64,000 nt of DNA from Saprospiraceae bacterium. Its GTDB lineage: Bacteria > Bacteroidota > Bacteroidia > Chitinophagales > Saprospiraceae. Below the pieces are notes generated by a model. That model was given only the letters and a program-made list of their open reading frames with translations, had not been told where the DNA came from and did not search any database. The translations under genes and the position numbers were made by a program. The stretch spans positions 620,001 to 684,000 of the forward strand of contig JAHCHX010000002.1 in assembly GCA_026129545.1 (NCBI GenBank). The letters run 5' to 3'. This document shows, in pieces, positions 8,374 through 16,045 of the stretch (the stretch's first letter is position 1; each line of letters starts with the position of its first letter).

Positions 8374-9237
8374 ATGCTTCGCAACCGACTATTGATTTTT
8401 TCCTTGCTTCTCCCTTTCACCTTGTCGGCCCAAGGCCCATTGGATGGCTACCTGAAAGGCAAGGGCACCCTCGACCTCGTGCCTTCTTTTTCATTCAATT
8501 CAGCCAAAAAGTTCGACGGCGCAGCAGGGCAAACACACAACATCGGCTACACCGGGCAGATGCTAAGCCTGTTTGCCGAATATGGCGTGACCGAGCGTTT
8601 CGACCTCGTCGCCACGGGTGCTTTCGTGTTCACCGAAAATCAAAGCGGCTTTCAGGACGGCGGCCTTTTCGCCAAATACCGACCCGTCTATGCGGAAATA
8701 GGCAAGGCCGGTCGCTTGGGCATCCTCCTCGGCACGGGCGTGAGTTTCCCATTGAGCGACTACGAACCCGTCACCACGGGCGCTTTGGGGCAGAAAGCCG
8801 TGAGCGTGCCCGCGAGGCTCATCGCCCAATGGGAAACGCCCTTGGGGTTGTTCGTCAATCTGACAGGAGGCTACAACTGGCGCTTGGACAGGCTGAAAGA
8901 GCGCGACATTGCGGCAGTGCGGGCTGAGCGGCCCGACTATAAGCCCTCGGAGCCGCCACATTTTGCCACCGCGCTGCTGCGAGTCGGGTTTCCCGCCGCC
9001 CGCTACTATCTCGATGCGTGGGTAGAGCGCCAAATCACCGTTGGCGGCGTGGATTTTGTGCCCGAAGTGCCAGATTTACCTCAGGCCTACGGCGTTTCGT
9101 ACACCCAAATCGGTGGCACGGCTTATTACTCGGAGAGTGGGAAAAACGGCTTTTTTCTGAGCAGCGGCTACATCTTGGGCGGGCGCAACACCAGCCGCAT
9201 CCTGCGCGTCACGTTTGGGGTGGTGTTCAAGATTTGA
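8374..9237 (+). CDS. predicted outer-membrane beta-barrel protein
   Basis: A 287-residue secreted protein of unknown role. The start at 8374 is preferred over the upstream ATG at 8263 because it places a signal peptide at the N-terminus (MLRNRLLIFSLLLPFTLSAQG), while the longer version would add 37 polar residues before it. The mature part consists of alternating hydrophobic strands with aromatic girdles (SLFAEYGVTERFDLVATGAFVF, LGILLGTGVSFPLSDYEPV, LGLFVNLTGGYNWRLD) and ends in LRVTFGVVFKI, all typical of a small barrel of the phenol-degradation/transporter type. Copy 1 of the 105-bp repeat lies directly upstream. Confidence 0.75.
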   Translation: MLRNRLLIFSLLLPFTLSAQGPLDGYLKGKGTLDLVPSFSFNSAKKFDGAAGQTHNIGYTGQMLSLFAEYGVTERFDLVATGAFVFTENQSGFQDGGLFAKYRPVYAEIGKAGRLGILLGTGVSFPLSDYEPVTTGALGQKAVSVPARLIAQWETPLGLFVNLTGGYNWRLDRLKERDIAAVRAERPDYKPSEPPHFATALLRVGFPAARYYLDAWVERQITVGGVDFVPEVPDLPQAYGVSYTQIGGTAYYSESGKNGFFLSSGYILGGRNTSRILRVTFGVVFKI

Positions 9238-9394
9238 GGCGGCGAAATGACCCAACCGGGAGTAGGCCGTGCAACCATGCACCGGCGCAAATGTCTTTTC
9301 GGCGAAACAACTGAATCACACCACCATTGGTCGCTAAGCGCATCAACGAGATTGGGCCGACCAAATATCTCGTTGTTGGCGATTGACACATTGT
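9238..9394. other. intergenic region with small inverted repeat
   Basis: No gene is seen. CAACGAGAT (9344-9352) and ATCTCGTTG (9367-9375) can form a 9-bp stem with a 14-nt loop. No U-tract follows, so a terminator is doubtful. Confidence 0.35.
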
Positions 9395-9499
9395 TATGCA
9401 TCGCGTCGCCGAGGTTTGAACATGATTGACAGCGCAATCGGTTCAAAATCAAGGAGAACAGTCATGACAATCTGACAAATCTCGGCGAATCAAGGTATA
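9395..9499 (+). repeat. 105-bp interspersed repeat, copy 2
   Basis: Full-length copy, the most diverged of the four. The core reads GCGCAATCGGTTCAAAATCA and the right end AATCAAGGTATA. The 18-codon frame is kept at 9422-9475 (MIDSAIGSKSRRTVMTI). It ends 17 bp before the ATG of the DUF2807 gene. Confidence 0.88.
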
Positions 9500-9516
9500 A
9501 TTAGCACATCTCACTT

Positions 9517-10149
9517 ATGAAATCACGTTTTTTCGCCACCGCATGGCTCGCGCTCTTTTTGTTCTGCTTTAGCAGCACCGCTCAAACAACCGTCACCCGC
9601 ACCCTCTCACCTTTCGACAAAATCTCCATCTCGGGTGGCTTCGACAAGGTTGTCCTGAAAGAAGGCAATGCCGAAAGTGTCACCCTCGTGGTGAGCGGCA
9701 TTGACCCCGACAACATCAAGACCGAGGTGCAAAACAGCACTCTCCGAATCGACACAAAAAAAGGCAGCTACTCCAACTTCAAAGCCACCATCACCGTCAC
9801 CTACAAATCCATCCACAAGGTGGTCAATAGCGGCTCCACGCATGTGGTGGCCGAATCGGTCATCAAAGGCGATGAGTTTGAGTTTGCCAGCAGCGGCTCT
9901 GGCGATTTCACTGGCACATTGGACGTGCGCGAGCTCGAAATCGCCATTTCCGGCAGTAGCAAAATGAATTTGAAAGGTCGGGCCGACGAGCAGGAAATCG
10001 CCATTTCCGGCTCCGGCAAAGTCAACGCCTCCGAGCTGAAAGGCAGCAAGGCCGAGGTCTCCATCTCCGGCTCTGGCAACGTGCAGCTCAACGTGGACGG
10101 CCCCGTCAAAACCGCCGTGTCTGGTTCGGGCAAGGTGACGAACAACTAA
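9517..10149 (+). CDS. DUF2807 (head-GIN) domain secreted protein
   Basis: A 210-residue protein with a signal peptide (residues 1-22, ending CFSSTAQ). The mature part starts with the typical RTLSPFDKISISGGFDKVVLKEG and then forms a right-handed repetitive beta structure marked by recurring SGSG turns (SSGSGDFTG, ISGSSKMN, ISGSGKVN, ISGSGNVQ, VSGSGKVT), the signature of DUF2807 proteins common in Bacteroidota. Its biochemical role is not known; periplasmic or surface placement is expected. Copy 2 of the 105-bp repeat ends 17 bp upstream, and copy 3 follows downstream. Confidence 0.9.
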   Translation: MKSRFFATAWLALFLFCFSSTAQTTVTRTLSPFDKISISGGFDKVVLKEGNAESVTLVVSGIDPDNIKTEVQNSTLRIDTKKGSYSNFKATITVTYKSIHKVVNSGSTHVVAESVIKGDEFEFASSGSGDFTGTLDVRELEIAISGSSKMNLKGRADEQEIAISGSGKVNASELKGSKAEVSISGSGNVQLNVDGPVKTAVSGSGKVTNN

Positions 10150-10289
10150 TCGCCGCCAATGCACCGTCATAAAGAAGCGTTTGTAGTCCAATTTCGTGGG
10201 GCGTGGCTTAGCGGCTGCGCCTCATTTTTTTTAGCGGACACTTGCCAAGAAAAACCAACGGACCGCCCCTGCCCTGTCAATGGGCAGTT

Positions 10290-10394
10290 TATACTTCTCG
10301 CCGCCAAGTTTTCAGCATGGGCAAAAGCGCAATCTGTTCAAAATCAAGGAGAGCAATCATGAGCATCTGACAAATCTTGGCAAATCAAGGTTTA
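10290..10394 (+). repeat. 105-bp interspersed repeat, copy 3
   Basis: Full-length copy with left end TATACTTCTCG and right end AATCAAGGTTTA, which runs into TTTACCTTTG, a good Bacteroidota -7 box. The 18-codon frame is at 10317-10370 (MGKSAICSKSRRAIMSI). The copy ends 11 bp before the mnmH start. Confidence 0.9.
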
Positions 10395-10400
10395 CCTTTG
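10393..10400 (+). promoter_or_regulatory. candidate -7 box in front of mnmH
   Basis: TACCTTTG fits the Bacteroidota -7 consensus TAnnTTTG and overlaps the last two bases of repeat copy 3. The mnmH ATG lies only 5 bases after it, so transcription from this box would give a leaderless message. No TTTG is present 17 bases upstream, which weakens the call. Confidence 0.4.
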
Positions 10401-10405
10401 CCTGC

Positions 10406-11425
10406 ATGGAAGGCCGCCTTGCCCCGTCTGAATTTTTAGCCGAACGCACGCGCCGCACGCTGCTCGACGTGCGCTCACCGGGCGAATACGCGCAGGGGCA
10501 CATCCCGGGCGCCATCAGTTTTCCATTGTTCAACGACGACGAACGCGCCCTCGTCGGCACCTGCTACAAGCAAAACGGCCCCGAAGCGGCGCTCGAACTG
10601 GGATTGGAAATCGTGGGGCCTAAGATGGCAGGGTTCGTGCGAGAGGCTAAAAGACTGGCCCCCGAACGCCGTTTGGCTATCCATTGCTGGCGAGGCGGAC
10701 AGCGCAGCGGGAGCATGGCATGGTTGCTGCGGCAAGCGGGCTTTGAGGTGGCGACTTTGGCGGGAGGCTACAAAAACTATCGCCGGCACCTGCTCGAGCG
10801 CCTCGAAACACTATCACTCGACCTAAAAGTGGTGGGCGGGAAAACAGGCACCGGAAAGACCAAAATACTCCGCTGCTTGCGCGACTTGGGCGAGCAAATC
10901 ATTGACTTGGAAATGCTCGCGCATCACAAGGGCTCCGCGTTTGGCTTCATCGGCGAAACGCCGCAGCCGACCGTCGAACAATTTGAAAACGACCTTTGGG
11001 ATGCCATCGCCCAGCTCGACCCCACGCGCCGGACATGGGTGGAAAATGAAAGCCGGAGCATCGGGCGCGTCTATCTGCCCGCTGGCTTTTGGCGCAACAT
11101 GAGAGCCTCCACTTTGCTCAACATAGAAGTGCCGGACGAGACGCGCGTCCGAAACTTGCTTGCCGATTATGCACACACAGACAAAGCCGAACTCCAATCG
11201 GCATTCTTGAAAATCGGCAAAAAACTGGGCGGACAACAACTCAAAACAGCCCTTGAGGCCATAGAAGGCGGACATTTCGCCAAAGCCGCCCAAATAGCCC
11301 TGCACTACTACGACAAAACCTACGCCCACAGCCTACAGACCACCCCTTCGCCCGACCTCCGTCATTTAGTTTTCAGCAATGGCGACTCACAAAAAATTGC
11401 TTGCTTTTTGCGGTCAAATGTGTAG
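10406..11425 (+). CDS. mnmH: tRNA 2-selenouridine synthase
   Basis: A 339-residue enzyme (also called SelU) that geranylates and then selenates 2-thiouridine at the wobble base of some tRNAs. Residues 1-130 are a rhodanese domain with the active Cys94 in HCWRGGQRSGS; the second half has a P-loop (GGKTGTGKT, residues 144-152), the order found in MnmH. The start at 10406 is chosen because it begins just before the rhodanese fold; an earlier in-frame ATG (10280) would lie before repeat copy 3 and read through it. Selenophosphate synthetase (selD), needed for the selenium step, is not in the window. Confidence 0.9.
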   Translation: MEGRLAPSEFLAERTRRTLLDVRSPGEYAQGHIPGAISFPLFNDDERALVGTCYKQNGPEAALELGLEIVGPKMAGFVREAKRLAPERRLAIHCWRGGQRSGSMAWLLRQAGFEVATLAGGYKNYRRHLLERLETLSLDLKVVGGKTGTGKTKILRCLRDLGEQIIDLEMLAHHKGSAFGFIGETPQPTVEQFENDLWDAIAQLDPTRRTWVENESRSIGRVYLPAGFWRNMRASTLLNIEVPDETRVRNLLADYAHTDKAELQSAFLKIGKKLGGQQLKTALEAIEGGHFAKAAQIALHYYDKTYAHSLQTTPSPDLRHLVFSNGDSQKIACFLRSNV

Positions 11426-11545
11426 GTTTGCTCTCTCCATTTAATCCGCTCATAGCACAAGTCTTTCTGAATCAATTTAATCCGCCTGTTCAATGCCACA
11501 CCCCCCCGGTGTGGCGACTATGGTTTCACCCAAACTTCGGTTGCC

Positions 11546-13045
11546 ATGCGTTCCCTCCTTTTTGCTTTGTTGCTATTGCCCCTTGCGATTTTCTCCAAGC
11601 CTATCCGCTACGAAATCACCCCCCTGCTGCGCGATGGCTCGCTGCGCCTTCAAGTGCGCGTGTGGTTTGAAGGGGATGCCAACGGCACCACGCGGCTGAC
11701 GGTTCCCACTCGATTCGGCAGTGCCGAGCATCTGTTTCGCAGCATACAGCATTTCGCCTGCACCACGCCCGGCAGCCAACTGCGTTTCGATGCGGATTCC
11801 GCGTTCGTGACGGTGGCGCACGCGCCCAAGCAGGCACTCAAGCTCTACTACGAAGTGGCGCAGGATTTTCCCGGCGAAAACATTTCCGACGACCACATCT
11901 ATCGTCCTATCCTGCAGCCGAGTTATTTCCACATTCTCGGACGCGCCCTTTTCATCGCGCCACTTTGGGATGTCGGCTACGATGTCACACTGGAATGGCA
12001 CCATTTCCCCGTCGAATGGGCCCTGCACAACAGCTTTGGCACAGGTGCCCGCTCGCAGCAGTTTTCGTTCTCCAATTTGCGCTGGCTCGAATCGGTCTTT
12101 GTCGGGGGCGATTACCGCACGATGAAGACCGAGGTACACGGTCAGGACGTGTGGCTGGCCATCAGGGGACGCGACTGGAGCTTCGACGACGACGCGCTGC
12201 TCACCATGCTTCGCCAGATAGTGGAAGTGCAGCGCGACTTTTGGCAGGATTTCGACCTGCCTTTCTATACGGTCACATTGACACCTTTGGCTCCGCTCCC
12301 TATCACCGCATCAGGCCCGATTTATGAATGGTCGAGAGCGGCTTATTTCGGTGTGGCTGTCATCAACTCTTTCACCGCATTTGCCACCCCTTTTAAAAGC
12401 CAAAGCGAGCGAGACCTGTGCTATCTCTTTCACCATGAGCTGATGCACAATTGGATAGGCTGGCAAATTCGATGCGGGACCGGGCCAAGCGACATGCGTA
12501 TGGCGTGGTTCAGTGAGGGCTTCACCGAATACTTTGCCCTACGCAACATGCTCAAAGGAGAATTTATCACGCCTGACAAATACATGGAGGAGCTCAATAG
12601 GCGCTTTTTCGGCGGCCTATACCGGTCGCCGAAACGAGAAGCCTCCAACTGTGCGGTGGCCGATAGTTTTTTCAAATGCCCTCATTTAGAGCGGCTGCCA
12701 TACTTGCGCGGCTGCGTGTTTGCTTTTTTTCTCGATAATGCCATTAAGGCCAAAAGCACGGGAAAAGCAGGGCTTCACGACCTTATGCTCGATTTTTTGG
12801 AATACTACCAGCGCCCCGACAAGAACCTTTCGAGACATTTTGACTTTTTCATCGAAACCTGCTCGGATTATTTGTTGCAAGACGTGGAGCCTCATTTTGA
12901 AAAATTCATTCAGGAAGGCAAGATGATACCCGCCGATGCCTTTGTGTTGCCGCCTTATTTCAAAATGGAGGTGGACGACGACGGAGCGCCGTTTTTTTGG
13001 CTCGACAAAGATGTGGCGGGATGGGAAGAAGGATTGAAGCAATAG
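11546..13045 (+). CDS. M1/M61-type zinc metallopeptidase, secreted
   Basis: A 499-residue protein with a signal peptide (MRSLLFALLLLPLAIFSKP). The zinc site is seen at about residue 295, HHELMHNW (HExxH), with the third ligand Glu in FSEGFTEYFALR about 25 residues later, the gluzincin spacing of M1 and M61 peptidases. The N-terminal third resembles the beta-domain of M61 glycyl aminopeptidases. No PDZ domain follows, unlike classical M61 members. It probably acts on peptides in the periplasm or outside the cell. It stands alone between mnmH and efp. Confidence 0.8.
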   Translation: MRSLLFALLLLPLAIFSKPIRYEITPLLRDGSLRLQVRVWFEGDANGTTRLTVPTRFGSAEHLFRSIQHFACTTPGSQLRFDADSAFVTVAHAPKQALKLYYEVAQDFPGENISDDHIYRPILQPSYFHILGRALFIAPLWDVGYDVTLEWHHFPVEWALHNSFGTGARSQQFSFSNLRWLESVFVGGDYRTMKTEVHGQDVWLAIRGRDWSFDDDALLTMLRQIVEVQRDFWQDFDLPFYTVTLTPLAPLPITASGPIYEWSRAAYFGVAVINSFTAFATPFKSQSERDLCYLFHHELMHNWIGWQIRCGTGPSDMRMAWFSEGFTEYFALRNMLKGEFITPDKYMEELNRRFFGGLYRSPKREASNCAVADSFFKCPHLERLPYLRGCVFAFFLDNAIKAKSTGKAGLHDLMLDFLEYYQRPDKNLSRHFDFFIETCSDYLLQDVEPHFEKFIQEGKMIPADAFVLPPYFKMEVDDDGAPFFWLDKDVAGWEEGLKQ

Positions 13046-13201
13046 AAAAACACACCCAACGGAAAGTGGCTTGCGAAAAAATGCCTGCTCAAATCATTGA
13101 AAATCATTGTTATCAATCAAGACACCCCCGTAAATCATTTTCATCCGGGTATAATTTCCCATCGCCATTTGCCCCTTGCCGTTCAAAATTCAAACAATTC
13201 C

Positions 13202-13209
13202 TACCTTTG
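13202..13209 (+). promoter_or_regulatory. candidate -7 box upstream of efp
   Basis: TACCTTTG matches the -7 consensus TAnnTTTG of Bacteroidota. It lies 98 bases before the efp start. No TTTG is found at the usual distance upstream. Confidence 0.5.
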
Positions 13210-13307
13210 CGCGCTTTTTTGACCGCCGCGCTCCAAATCTCGGACGAGGGCGAGCGGCCTGCAAAGGCGTTTGAATCACTCAACATTTCAACAAATCAAC
13301 AGAAAAA

Positions 13308-13874
13308 ATGGCAACGACGGCAGACATCCGCAACGGCCTGTGCATCGAACTGAACAACGACATTCTTCGAGTCATTGATTTCCAGAAATTTCAGGTCGGT
13401 CGTGGAAGCGGAAAAGTTTGGACAAAACTCAAAAGCAGCACGACCGGGAAGGTCATCGAGCACACCTTCCAAAGCGGGCACACCATCACGGAAGTGCGGG
13501 TGGAGCGACGCAAATTCCAGTACCTCTATCCCGAAGGCGACGACTATGTGCTGATGAATCAAGAAACCTACGACCAGATAACGGTGCCGGGCGACATGAT
13601 TGAGAACGGCAAATTCCTCAAAGAAGGCGACGTGGTGGATGCGCTCTACCACGCCCAAAAAGACACCCTGCTCTCGGTCGAATTGCCCCAGACCGTTGTG
13701 TTGCAAATCACTTACACCGAGCCGGGCTTGCGCGGCGACACGGCCACTAACACCCTCAAACCCGCTACGGTGGAGACGGGCGCGGAGGTGCGCGTCCCGC
13801 TTTTTTGCGAAGAAGGCGACCTCATCAAAATTGACACAGCGACAGGGGCATACATGGAGCGCGTGAAGAAGTAA
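13308..13874 (+). CDS. efp: elongation factor P
   Basis: A 188-residue translation factor that rescues ribosomes stalled at proline runs. All three EF-P domains are present (N-terminal KOW-like, central OB domain around YLYPEGDDYVLMNQETYDQI, C-terminal OB domain with GLRGDTATNTLKPATVETG). The tip of domain I, which reaches the peptidyl-transferase centre and in many bacteria carries the modified Lys (usual form PGKGxAF), here reads VGRGSGKVW, so Arg32 takes the tip position. It is followed by accB and accC, the conserved Bacteroidota order. Confidence 0.95.
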   Translation: MATTADIRNGLCIELNNDILRVIDFQKFQVGRGSGKVWTKLKSSTTGKVIEHTFQSGHTITEVRVERRKFQYLYPEGDDYVLMNQETYDQITVPGDMIENGKFLKEGDVVDALYHAQKDTLLSVELPQTVVLQITYTEPGLRGDTATNTLKPATVETGAEVRVPLFCEEGDLIKIDTATGAYMERVKK

Positions 13875-14072
13875 CTAATTGAAGGAGTTGAAGTTGTTGA
13901 ACTATTTGACTTAGGTGGAATTGTTTCAAAGCTCCCCCCGACACATCAGCCGCTTCAAGGAATTTTGGCTCTTCACAATTTTTTGGGGAGAAAGGAAAAA
14001 TTTTTCGCGGGAAAGATTTTTCCTTTACTCCCCTTAATTTTTTTTCGCCTCTGCAAAAAGATTTTTTCTGAC

Positions 14073-14582
14073 ATGGATTTCAATCAGATACAAGAATTGA
14101 TTCGGATGATGAGCAAGTATAAGCTCTCCGAATTTACCCTCAAGGAAGGGGACTTCAAACTCGTCATCCGCAACCAGCAGGCCACGGTGGAAGGGGTTAC
14201 TACCCCGGTAATCGTGCAGGCCGCGCCGCCACCCGTCGTGGCAACACCGCCACCTGCCCCCACCCCTGCCCCCGCAGCGCCTGCTGCCCCGCCCAAGGCG
14301 GAAGCCCCGGCACCCGCAGCCAGCGGCAACAGCAACGGCAACTACAAGGAAATCAAATCGCCGATGGTGGGCACTTTTTACCGCAGCGCATCGCCCGACA
14401 AGCCGCCGTTTGTGAAAGTGGGCGACACGGTGGATGTCGGCACCAAGGTCTGCATCATCGAGGCCATGAAACTCTTCAACGAAATCGAATCGGAGTTGAA
14501 AGGCAAAATCGTGAAAGTGCTGGTGGAAGATTCCTCGCCAGTGGAGTACGACCAGCCGCTGTTCCTCGTCGAGCCAGCGTAG
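14073..14582 (+). CDS. accB: biotin carboxyl carrier protein of acetyl-CoA carboxylase
   Basis: A 169-residue carrier that is biotinylated and shuttles the carboxyl group between biotin carboxylase and carboxyltransferase in fatty-acid synthesis. The start at 14073 ([21 protein letters not shown]) fits the family; the longer frame from 13965 adds unrelated residues. Residues about 45-95 are a Pro/Ala linker, and residues 95-169 are the biotinyl domain with the attachment Lys in [11 protein letters not shown] and the preceding [11 protein letters not shown]. accC begins 36 bases downstream. Confidence 0.96.
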   Translation: MDFNQIQELIRMMSKYKLSEFTLKEGDFKLVIRNQQATVEGVTTPVIVQAAPPPVVATPPPAPTPAPAAPAAPPKAEAPAPAASGNSNGNYKEIKSPMVGTFYRSASPDKPPFVKVGDTVDVGTKVCIIEAMKLFNEIESELKGKIVKVLVEDSSPVEYDQPLFLVEPA

Positions 14583-14618
14583 ACCGCTGGTTTTTCTTCA
14601 TACTTCATTTGAGAAAAG

Positions 14619-15968
14619 ATGTTCAACAAAATACTCATAGCGAATCGCGGGGAAATCGCCCTGCGCGTCATTCGCACTTGCAAGGAAATGGGCATCAAGA
14701 CGGTAGCGATATACTCCACCGCCGACCGCGACAGCTTGCACGTCCGCTTCGCCGATGAGGCGGTTTGCATCGGCCCGCCCCCTTCGTCGGATAGCTATCT
14801 CAACGTGCCGCGCATCATGGCTGCGGTAGAAATCACCAATGCCGATGCCATCCATCCCGGCTATGGCTTCTTGTCCGAAAATGCCTCTTTCGCGGAAGTG
14901 TGCAAACAATACGGGGTGAAATTCATCGGCCCCACACCTGACCAAATCCGCGCCATGGGCGACAAAATAACGGCCAAGGAAACCATGCTAAAAGCAGGGG
15001 TGCCTTGTGTGCCCGGCACGGAAGGCCTGTTGCAAGATGCCAAGACAGGCATGAAAATAGCCGCCGAAATCGGCTATCCCGTCATCCTGAAAGCAACGGC
15101 AGGCGGCGGTGGCAAGGGTATGCGCATCGTGTGGAAACCCGAAGAGTTCGAGAGCCAGTGGGAAACGGCGCGGCGCGAGGCCAAGGCGGCCTTCAGCAAC
15201 GACGGCATCTACATGGAAAAATTCGTGGAAGAACCGCGCCACATCGAAATTCAGGTGGCGGGCGACCAATTGGGCAAGGCATGCCACCTTTCCGAGCGCG
15301 ACTGCTCCATCCAGCGCCGCCACCAGAAATTGGTGGAGGAAAGCCCATCCCCTTTCATGACCCCCGAACTGCGCGAAAAAATGGGCGAGGCGGCCATCAA
15401 GGCTTGCAACGCCATCAATTACGAGGGCGTGGGCACCATCGAGTTCTTGGTGGACAAATACCGCAATTTCTATTTCATGGAAATGAACACGCGCATTCAG
15501 GTGGAACATACCGTGACGGAGGAAGTGATTGATTTTGATTTGATTAAAGAGCAAATCAAAATCGCGGCAGGGCTGCCCATCTCTGGCAAAAACTATTTCC
15601 CCGAGCTGCATGCCATCGAGTGCCGCATCAATGCGGAAGACCCGTTTGCCGACTTCCGCCCCAGCCCCGGCAGAATCACCTCCTTCCACTCACCGAAAGG
15701 ACACGGGGTGCGTGTGGATACACACGTTTATGCGGGCTACTCCATCCCTCCCTACTACGATTCGATGATTGCCAAACTCATCGCACGCGCTCGCACCCGC
15801 GACGAGGCTATTTTGAAAATGGAGCGCGCACTCGACGAGTTTGTGATAGAAGGCATCAAGACCACCGTGCCTTTCCATCAGCGACTGATGCGCAACAAGG
15901 ATTTTCAGGAGGGCAATTTCACCACCAACTTCCTTAATACTTGGGATTTCAAGAGCGTGGAACTTTGA
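14619..15968 (+). CDS. accC: biotin carboxylase of acetyl-CoA carboxylase
   Basis: A 449-residue ATP-grasp enzyme that carboxylates the biotin of AccB using bicarbonate and ATP. It shows the N-terminal [21 protein letters not shown], the glycine-rich ATP loop [12 protein letters not shown], the [16 protein letters not shown] stretch and the catalytic [15 protein letters not shown] motif. Length matches the family. It is cotranscribed with accB, and a strong terminator follows its stop codon. Confidence 0.98.
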   Translation: MFNKILIANRGEIALRVIRTCKEMGIKTVAIYSTADRDSLHVRFADEAVCIGPPPSSDSYLNVPRIMAAVEITNADAIHPGYGFLSENASFAEVCKQYGVKFIGPTPDQIRAMGDKITAKETMLKAGVPCVPGTEGLLQDAKTGMKIAAEIGYPVILKATAGGGGKGMRIVWKPEEFESQWETARREAKAAFSNDGIYMEKFVEEPRHIEIQVAGDQLGKACHLSERDCSIQRRHQKLVEESPSPFMTPELREKMGEAAIKACNAINYEGVGTIEFLVDKYRNFYFMEMNTRIQVEHTVTEEVIDFDLIKEQIKIAAGLPISGKNYFPELHAIECRINAEDPFADFRPSPGRITSFHSPKGHGVRVDTHVYAGYSIPPYYDSMIAKLIARARTRDEAILKMERALDEFVIEGIKTTVPFHQRLMRNKDFQEGNFTTNFLNTWDFKSVEL

Positions 15969-15984
15969 GCCGGGTGCATCAATA

Positions 15985-16028
15985 GAAGAAGCCCAATTTG
16001 TTCGTGAAGAGCAAATTGGGCTTTCTTC
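15985..16028 (+). terminator. terminator after accC
   Basis: A long hairpin: AAGCCCAATTTG (15989-16000) pairs with CAAATTGGGCTT (16012-16023), 12 bp with an 11-nt loop, followed by a T-rich tail. It also lies just after the 3' end of the minus-strand gene at 16046, so it may act in both directions. Confidence 0.88.
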
Positions 16029-16045
16029 ATTTTGTCAATCTCGCA

